Source: Aptenodytes patagonicus (lineage: Eukaryota; Chordata; Aves; Sphenisciformes; Spheniscidae). From it: a stretch of 64,000 nt of DNA. The stretch's first letter is position 1; each line of letters starts with the position of its first letter. Location: the NCBI RefSeq assembly GCF_965638725.1, contig NC_134950.1:143149636-143213635 (forward strand), given 5' to 3'. A program made the translations under genes and the position numbers. Shown in pieces: positions 57,201-64,000 of this stretch. The notes under the pieces are model-generated. The model worked only from the letters and a program-made list of their open reading frames with translations, was not told where the DNA came from and ran no database searches.

Positions 57201-60200
57201 GCTGCTGCTTCTCTGCTGACTTATAAATTCTTTCCTTACTTATGTGGCAAGTTACATCTTTCCCAGGAGACTGAAAAATCCAATTTCCCTGTAAATAAGT
57301 ATAGTTCCTAGGTACCTCAACTAGCTTAGAAATACAAAATATCAATAATGTCCGTTAAAATATCTTTATCTACTTGCATTGGTGTTGCCAATGTTTACTT
57401 TAATGATAAAATCATTATGTTTGAAGATTATTTTTTACTATAACTTAATCATTATCACATTGTAGACTGAAATACAGAGTCTTTGTGTTCCTTACAGTAT
57501 GTACGTGCTTTCTTGAAAGTAAGGAAATTATTTATATTGGCACTAACTAGTACTCATCATAACACAACAAACTATTTTTTTTGGGGGGGTTAGACTGTTA
57601 AGTATGTTCCAAGCTTAAAATGGTACAGTTTTAATATGTAAAAATATTAAGCTCAGATCAAGTGTAATTTTCCTTCCCCTTGCTCTAGCTGATATTAGAT
57701 GCCACCTGAAGGAAAATCCCAATAGGGAGAGAAAAAAAAATTTGAGCAGAGTGTTAGACAAAGAAAATAATTACAAAGAAGCTGCTCTGAAAAGCAGACT
57801 TTTCCTTCTGCATGCAGAGATAATGTTATTATTGCCAGCACTTTATAGTTTTAGTAAATTCCACATTACCTGTAGCACCAAGACCACAGAAGATAAAAGT
57901 CAGGCTTACTAATAGCCATATGAAGTTTGAAATATACAGTCTTTAAAATAGATTGAATAGTTTAAGTTTCCAAGTTTTGCATGTTGTCTGGTAGAAGGTG
58001 GGGTTTCTTTCTCCATTAATATTCAGGCATCCTCTGCTATCAGTGAGAAAGCGTTCACCAGAACAAAATTTTCATACTACCTTACATGCTTTCATCATAA
58101 GGGCTGTTTACCCTGCCTACACCAGTACCTACTAGTACAGCTGCTGCGAGGCAGATTACATGACACCAGTCACTGGAGAGAAAACTATGTAATGTTTTTA
58201 TCATGGCTAAAAAAAGAGCTTTTGGAAAAACATTAACTTCAGTAGGACTCCCATCTGCATTCGAGGCAGCGCATATATTAGCATAGCTCTATCACGTGGG
58301 TGAACTTGCGAAGGAGCGAATGATTTGCGATAGGAAGCATCCCTCAGAGTTCCTGTCCTTGGAAAGTTCTGTCAGGGGCTGTCAGAAATAGATACAAAAC
58401 ACAATGTCTGTTTGGACGACAGGACAAAAAATTTGGAAGACCCTATCCAAACACAACAAAGGGGTTTGGTTTATTGTTTCAGCTGGGAGATGAGCCTGTA
58501 TTTATCAAACATCGTTTTTCAGAATGGAACAAGTTCCTACACCATTTCAGAGGTTTAATTTTGACAAATAGAGCCAACGTGCTTAGTGGCATTTGCTGTG
58601 CCCAGAGTAGCCTACTTACACATAGTGGTGCTCCATGCTGCTGAATTATGTTTTCTTTTATCTGATAGATTTTTTTAAATACATTTTCAACTTTGCATAT
58701 CTTTTGCATTCATTCTGTGGGGCATGCTAATACATCATGGCACAACAGAGATCCCAGGCTGCCTTCTCCATGAAAGAAATGAGGACTGTGAATTTGAACA
58801 GCTAGTATTTAGCATACTGCCTGGCCTTACAGCAGCCTGTGCCTATTTCTTTCTCACTGAGGCACCTCTTCCTTGAAGTGGGGAAGTCCATCCCTAACTA
58901 GACTGTCTCCAGGCCCTGAAGCTGCGTGGAGCTGTTTCTGTTAATGTTGTTTGTCAAGTGGAGAGCTATTGAAGTAAGAGTTGGTGGTGAGGTAAGGGAG
59001 CCTATAGGCTGAAAGGCAAAGCTTCTTGGGCACCAGGCTTGTGTGCTTGGCTTAACGTTCTTCCAAAACCCATGCTTTGTGCATCTTGACCAGCTTTGCA
59101 AGAAGCACAACTGTGGGTAGAAGTGGCAGAAGTATCTCTGTCCTTGAGGGAGTGTCTATGCCTGGAAATTTGCTTGCAAAACTTTGTAATGAAACCTTAA
59201 TACAACAGTTCTACTTGTATAGCTCCCACGAGGATGATTTTGCCCTGGAAGCAGAGCACACCACGGGGCTGGGTGTGTGTAACTACAGCACTGTGGCTTT
59301 GCCGATACCATTCTGTCAGTGCACTTCTACATACTGATGCACAATCAGAAGCTGAACTTCCATTGATGCTTAGATGCTTGTGACCTGTTGGCATGAATGA
59401 AATTCAGTAGCCTAAATTACTACTGTTGGAAATGAAATGGAGGCTTCTAAATCACTAAAACCCTTCTGAAAATGTTGCTTTTAGTATATATTATTTTCTA
59501 AAGAAATAGTATAAAACATTTCCTTACGTATTTCCCCTACTTCTTGTCTAAACAGAACGAGCCCCAAAAGCCCTGAAATTCAGCTAGCTGTTGGCTTAAA
59601 GGACAACAGTACTTAAACCAGAGAGTTTGTAAAGAGAATTAAAGAGGAGACAAGTACGAGCTTTGGTTGTATTATTCTTGGCCTTCCCTAAATTTCCTGC
59701 TGATGGGAAACACTTAATAAAAATGATTTTTGATCAACTGATTTTAAAAGGACAGTTTGTTCAATGCCAAATTAATCCCATGGAGGAACTGAAAGTCTAG
59801 AAGATGGGCCATTTGAGGAATTTTTGTTGTTGTTGTTGTTTGATAAGTTTCAAAACAAACACAGGAGGAAAAAAACCAGCTCAGAACAAAAAGGGTCCAT
59901 TTCTAATCGGCTTTATATCAGTAAAAATTGCATCATTTACGATAATCTGGATACACATCAACTAAGTTGTGACTCTGGTCCAAAAGCTTCATGAAAATAT
60001 TATTAGGAAACCCAAACAATAAGGTCTACCTAGGAATACAGTAAACTTCTTTGCTATATTCTGTATTTTGCCAACAGCTATGTGCACAGAATCCACATTA
60101 AAGCAATGTCAATGTTGCTAATACCCTATCAGTGTGCTATGTGGAGATACGTGTGCTATTCTGCTGAGTTATACCAGCTTTCTCTGATTTTTCTCTGCCT

Positions 60201-62880
60201 TTTAAGACTTATATCCTAGTGATGCTGTATTAATTTATTAGATTATGAAGGTGTGCTATAAAATCTTGTATTTTGAATAAGCATTAAATTTCACAGCTGC
60301 TCTTCAAATTATCATATTGTCCTGTAATGGAATGAATTTAAGACTGGGCATCAAGTTCCACTTTATTCTAGGTTTAAAGCTGCAGTAGTAGCACTCCAAG
60401 TGCAGAGTTATCAGAAATTAATCTTCAAGGATAATCTGTTTATTTACTTTCACTGTATATTCCCATTCCTGCATCTTAGCTTCATTCTTTAGCAGATTAC
60501 AAACTGGTAGATTTCTGGAGAAATACCTGGCTTTGAAGTCGTTTTTTACACTTCCATTGACCTCTCAAAGTGCAAAAATCTCATTGAAAGGTTTCAGAAC
60601 TCAGCATATAAAATTTCTTGGTATATACAAAATTTCAACCCCCCAAATACGAATACCTCCCCAGAAAATAAACACATTTTGATAAAAAGCCTTTTTAATA
60701 ATCGTGTGGCTATGTTGGCTTTGTTAGAAACATACTAAACACGCAAGAGAATTAGGAGCTACAGTCAAAGATAGCAGTAGGAACAACAGTCGTGATACGC
60801 AGTTGTTGCTATGGGAAGAACCTTAAGTGCAATGTTTAAAGCATAAACACTGCTTAATTTCCAAATGCCCATCTTTGTAGCAAGAAAAAAACTGAGGAAG
60901 TACCAAATCATTGGATAAAGTTAGGACCAAAGATATGACAAAGAATAAACATACATTTTTTATCTTTCCTGATGCGTATGAAAGAATGGCTTTGTAACAT
61001 TATTATCTATCCCAGCAACTTGTATGGCCAGGATATTGACCCTGCTCCTAATCTAAACATTTATCTTTAAGACAGGTTTTGTTTGTTTGGTTGGTTGGGG
61101 TTTTTTTAACTTTAAAAACGTATTGCTGTAGCCCTTAATGAGGCTGTGGAAAGATACTCTGGTGGAATTTGGTTAAAGTTCCATTTGCATTAATGGTTTC
61201 TTTCCATTTTTTTTCCTTTAGGGAGAGCAAGGCCCTTTAGGTCCCTATGGTCCTCCAGGACTCCCTGGTGTTGGGCAGCCAGGACCCAAGGTAACTCTCA
61301 GTAATATGTCTATTAAAGTGCTAACTGTGGGCAGTCATTTTTTGGATGAAAGTTCTCACCTGCTGTTTTATCAAATTCAAGCTCTTATCATCTAAATGTA
61401 AAACTGACACAATATTGACAGGTTTTTGTATTTGCATAGGATGGAGATAACAGTCCTGCCTTTCCAGCAACTCCAAGTTTTTATTGTGATCCCATTGATA
61501 TAATAGAAGTCAGAAATAATGCCATTTAAATGGGGGTTAAATATGTGAGAACATTTTCAAGCACTAGTAGATGCTTGCACTAATGAGTAAACCATACTTC
61601 AAGGCATAAAAATACATCTCAGTCACTGTGATACACAGTCAAGTGACAGATTTGCCTTGTTATTTCTTCACTAGGGAACAGATATTCTTATAGGTCATAA
61701 AATTCTCTCTCTCATGCAGCACTTACTTCCTCTATCTTATTTTATTGCAAAAGACTAGAAGGTGGAATCCAGTCTTGCTAATTTGGAAAAGTCATGTCTG
61801 CCTATGCTGGCCAGCCAAATCACCTTTTGGAAAACTGCAAAAGCGTCTACATAGGAAACATGACTACTTAGTTTATGAGAGTTTTGTCAGAGACCTACAG
61901 CTCAGACTCAAACAAGAAATCTAAATTGGGCAGAACTAGATCTCACCCTAGTTCTTCTGGCTGCTAAATCTTTGGTGTTGCTTTATGCCATTTTTCCCCT
62001 CTTTTTTGGAGCCAAGTGCCAGTGTCTAAAATACCTGCACTTTTTTTGCTTTTACTGCTCTAATCTGTACATTCTTTGAACTCCTGCATATTTTCTCTGC
62101 AGTGGGCAGACCCTGGAACATAGAGAGGGTTTGTAGAGCTCAGAAACTAGTAATTTGCCATGTAAAAGGAACAACACTGGGTCATTCCAGAAGGGAAATT
62201 ACGTTTATAGTGAAGGAATGTCACTCCCAGTCTCTGTACTACTCTGGGGAGAGATAAAAATCCTCTGCGCTCTTATCCTTGAAGCACATAGTCCTCAGTA
62301 AACTGGAGGAATTGTGAAGATTATGACACCTTATAAATAGAAAATACAGAAACTATGCAGTTCCTGGAGTTCCCATGCAATCCCATATTCCACTAAAGCA
62401 GGCTTCAATTTGAGTGCCTAGATAGAGGCTATGGTGAGGATCCCTCACACCTGAGCATTCCTGCTTCATGGTTGGGTTGTACTCCAACCAAATTTAGCCT
62501 GACTTCGCTCCCTCATCCCTGTCATTTCTCAGGTCCTGCATTTTTAAGCAGTTACCCTTATGCAAAGTGATAACACCCCTTTGCTGTTGGCATGAGGGCT
62601 GGAATGTGATCTAGTGCTCAAAGTATTAATCGAAAGGTACTTTCAAATGTTTCTAAATGGTTATTTATGCTTTTTTTACATCAGGAAATGTTACACATTT
62701 GATTTCAGACCTTTCTGGCGACATCATTAAGTCATCTATATGTAAATGTTATGCTTTTCAAAAGCATCGAGTTGAATTAGGACTGAACTTTCTAATATTC
62801 TTTTTCACAAGGGTGCTCAAGGTCAAGAAGGTAAAATTGGATTCCCAGGACCTCCTGGAACTGGTGAGCCAGGATTACCT
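39108..62880 (+). CDS. COL28A1: COL28A1, collagen type XXVIII alpha-1 chain (5' part, 12 coding exons)
   Basis: COL28A1 is a secreted extracellular-matrix collagen with von Willebrand A domains flanking a short, imperfect triple helix. Exons: 39108-39228, 39792-40351, 41037-41057, 41738-41794, 43057-43110, 43630-43671, 44375-44401, 45577-45621, 48285-48329, 51717-51770, 61222-61290, 62812-62880. They total 1164 bases (388 codons), stay in frame, and have GT-AG ends. Residues 1-23 form a signal peptide (MWKKHFFFCFLLLAV). Residues about 45-225 are a vWA domain with the MIDAS motif DSSES and the MTDG motif. A cysteine-bearing link (CMRKNCGCEKG) leads into Gly-X-Y repeats with several interruptions. 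The second vWA and Kunitz domains expected in this family lie beyond the window. The identification rests on this domain order plus the position next to MIOS. The exon-sized units at 24.5-31.2 kb are similar but lie before the signal peptide. Confidence 0.92.
39792..40351 (+). CDS. COL28A1: COL28A1 von Willebrand A domain exon
   Basis: The single 560-bp exon carries the complete N-terminal vWA domain. It starts DTCLVDIVFILDSSESAKNQ with the MIDAS DxSxS residues. It continues through the conserved Thr loop (GHGTYSYY) and AFLMTDGVDHPN, and ends VDVALEL at a GTAAGT donor in phase 0. Confidence 0.95.
41037..41057 (+). CDS. COL28A1: COL28A1 21-bp micro-exon
   Basis: Between a TTTTCAG acceptor and a GTAGGG donor lie exactly seven codons (EALLQKQ). 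This joins the vWA domain to the Cys-rich linker in frame. Such a small exon is easily missed by gene finders. Confidence 0.75.
41738..41794 (+). CDS. COL28A1: COL28A1 Cys linker and start of the triple helix
   Basis: The exon encodes CMRKNCGCEKGVKGDKGDS. Three cysteines precede the first Gly-X-Y triplets, a plausible site of inter-chain disulfides. The acceptor is CTTGTAG and the donor GTAAGT. Confidence 0.88.
43057..43110 (+). CDS. COL28A1: COL28A1 collagen exon, 54 bp
   Basis: It encodes GSAGNRGEKGEPGPKGNK, six perfect triplets, between a TTTCAG acceptor and a GTAAAG donor. 54 bp is the classic collagen exon size. Confidence 0.92.
43630..43671 (+). CDS. COL28A1: COL28A1 collagen exon, 42 bp, with an interruption
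   Basis: It encodes GDAQKGDHGEKGEE. The DAQK insertion breaks the triplet phase, one of the imperfections expected in this chain. The acceptor is CCAATAG and the donor GTATGT. Confidence 0.88.
44375..44401 (+). CDS. COL28A1: COL28A1 collagen exon, 27 bp
   Basis: Three triplets (GAPGYKGDK) lie between a CGAATAG acceptor and a GTAAGA donor. Confidence 0.87.
45072..45127 (+). mobile_element. CR1 LINE 3'-end fragment, plus orientation
   Basis: The fragment reads GGACCTTTAAAGGTCCCTTC, then CAACCCAAACTATTC, then the tail ATTCTATGATTCTATG. Only about 55 bases of the 3' end remain, in a COL28A1 intron. Confidence 0.88.
45123..45156. repeat. Perfect inverted repeat, 14-bp arms, 6-bp loop
   Basis: TATGAAAAGTAGAC (45123-45136) and its exact reverse complement (45143-45156) flank TCGTAT. 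The left arm overlaps the last bases of the CR1 tail. Confidence 0.8.
45577..45621 (+). CDS. COL28A1: COL28A1 collagen exon, 45 bp, with a helix cysteine
   Basis: It encodes GERGECGSPGVKGER. The cysteine in a Y position could allow chain cross-linking. The acceptor is TATAAAG and the donor GTAAGT. Confidence 0.87.
48285..48329 (+). CDS. COL28A1: COL28A1 collagen exon, 45 bp (counterpart of the isolated exon at 24542)
   Basis: It encodes GLEGPFGPRGPRGPQ between a CCTCAG acceptor and a GTAAGG donor. The near-identical exon at 24542-24586 makes this the clearest evidence of a partial duplication. Confidence 0.9.
50171..50336. repeat. Two-copy tandem duplication, unit 83 bp
   Basis: Copies 50171-50253 and 50254-50336 both begin GATTCCTTTTAGTAAACAGT. 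They differ at about four positions by hand count. They lie in the COL28A1 intron between exons 48285 and 51717. Confidence 0.9.
51717..51770 (+). CDS. COL28A1: COL28A1 collagen exon, 54 bp
   Basis: It encodes GISGPPGEPGPKGIQGSK between a GTGTAG acceptor and a GTAAGA donor. Confidence 0.92.
51771..61221 (+). other. COL28A1: Large COL28A1 intron, 9.45 kb
   Basis: I found no further Gly-X-Y exon, RNA gene, CR1 or LTR in this intron. Short open frames on both strands show no recognisable family. A (GTT)n tract lies near 59825-59841. Confidence 0.55.
61222..61290 (+). CDS. COL28A1: COL28A1 collagen exon, 69 bp, with a five-residue break
   Basis: It encodes GEQGPLGPYGPPGLPGVGQP then GPK, with GVGQP interrupting the triplets. 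The acceptor is CCTTTAG and the donor GTAACT. Confidence 0.92.
62812..62880 (+). CDS. COL28A1: COL28A1 collagen exon, 69 bp, with a five-residue break (last in the window)
   Basis: It encodes GAQGQEGKIGFPGPPGTGEP then GLP. The GTGEP break is at the same position as in the preceding exon. The acceptor is TCACAAG and the donor GTAAGT. The rest of the gene lies to the right of the window. Confidence 0.91.
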
Positions 62881-64000
62881 GTAAGTCAGTGATATATGCA
62901 TTGGAAGTGGAAATATAATAAAATAAGTCTTAGTGAGTGCAATTGATTGACAGCAGCTAAATTGGCTACTGATTCCATAAACCACCTTGTACCTAGTCTT
63001 GAGCAGCAGAAGTGTGTTCGGCTATGCCAGCCTAGTATTGCGGCAGTAATTGCATGTGGCTTGCCCAAATAGGAGAATAAAGCCATGTCCAAACAAGTTT
63101 TGGGGAAATAAATATTTGCTTGGTCCACGTGAACAGGATTGCAATATCCAGTTTTCAGAAAGACATGGAGTTGTATATAAATAGCTGTACCCCTACTTGT
63201 TGGAGTTGAGGATAATCTTTAAAAATTGTCTAAAAACAAATTCTAAGAAGTTGAAAATCCAAGAGCTGAGACATTCCTCAACTCCTGTGTGTAATTTGAA
63301 TTGCATCAAAAACAAAGACCCAAATTATATGCTTTTAATTATACCTTTGTCTTCTGAATTACAGAACTTCAGCAAGCTTTTTGTAATGTTGAGTTAGAGC
63401 TCACTGGCTGCTTTTTCTTCCTGAAATGTATAAAATGTATGGTTTTCTTGTGTATTTCATTAAAAATCTCAAAGAGATTGTTAATTAAGAAGCCACAAAT
63501 GTGACCTACACACTTGCACAGTGTTAGATTCATTCTAACAGTATTTTTGAAAGTCATTTTGTGGTTGTAAAAGACTATTTTTCTCACAAAAAATGTAGAA
63601 ACTTTTTGCTTAATCAGGATCATCCTTAAAAAACTCGTTATTAGCTTTAAATAATGAGACACCTGAATTTTGTGGAAGAACAGAAAGTATTACAAATATA
63701 ATTATTTCTGTACTTGTTTGACACAAAAATGGCATTCTCTAATTTTGTATGTTTAACCTGCCATTTTGTATGAAAAAAACTATGTTCAAATTAATGATTT
63801 CTGTCATGAAAATCATGAAATTATATGAAATTTTAGGGAATAAATTTCACAGTGGTAAATGTATTTATTATAAATTAATCTACAGGTTCATTTGAGTTTT
63901 AAGGGTACAATCTTTAGACACCAATTATGTAATTCACGCCATTTCAGCATTAGCTCATTCTAATCTAAATCCTCCAATTAAGGGTTGCCACACTTCATTT
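62881..64000 (+). other. COL28A1: COL28A1 intron continuing past the window edge
   Basis: The intron after exon 62812-62880 is AT-rich, and no further collagen exon is seen before the end. Confidence 0.6.

Noticed and set aside
59077-59337. 86-codon open frame in the large COL28A1 intron
   Set aside because: No splice support, no recognisable domain, and the opposite strand is also open.

Overview
The window is from a vertebrate genome, almost certainly a bird. It has intron-rich genes, several 5'-truncated CR1-type LINE copies with the typical avian ATTCTATGAT-like tail, and two solo LTRs of the avian endogenous retrovirus type. Gene order and orientation match the conserved vertebrate block RPA3 - MIOS - COL28A1: RPA3 (+) and MIOS (-) are tail to tail, MIOS (-) and COL28A1 (+) are head to head. 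These gene names rest on my recognising the encoded proteins, not on a search. || Layout. 1-1.6 kb: the last two coding exons of RPA3 (+), whose intron holds a solo LTR with an imperfect 5-bp target duplication. 1.6-5.2 kb: convergent intergenic DNA. 5.2-18.1 kb: MIOS on the minus strand, with all ten coding exons resolved and joining in frame to 877 codons; one intron has AT-AC ends and looks U12-type. 18.85-19.65 kb: a CpG island with ETS-like, CRE and CCAAT elements, the MIOS promoter and possibly a bidirectional one. 21.0-24.5 kb: two CR1 copies facing tail to tail, one of them 2.6 kb with reverse-transcriptase coding remnants. 24.5-31.3 kb: isolated collagen exons upstream of the recognisable COL28A1 start. 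Two have good splice sites, one has lost both sites, and one is frameshifted. 34.7-35.3 kb: a second solo LTR, inverted, with a perfect 5-bp target duplication. 39.1 kb to the right edge: the 5' part of COL28A1 (+), comprising signal peptide, von Willebrand A domain and the start of the triple helix, 12 coding exons totalling 388 codons; the gene runs off the window. || The main non-routine observations are the apparent degraded partial copy of COL28A1 collagen exons lying collinearly upstream of the real gene, and the AT-AC intron in MIOS. RPA3 acts in single-stranded DNA binding, MIOS in GATOR2/mTORC1 nutrient signalling, and COL28A1 in extracellular matrix. They are neighbours by conserved synteny, not by shared pathway. 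No CRISPR array, tRNA, rRNA or prokaryotic system was seen.
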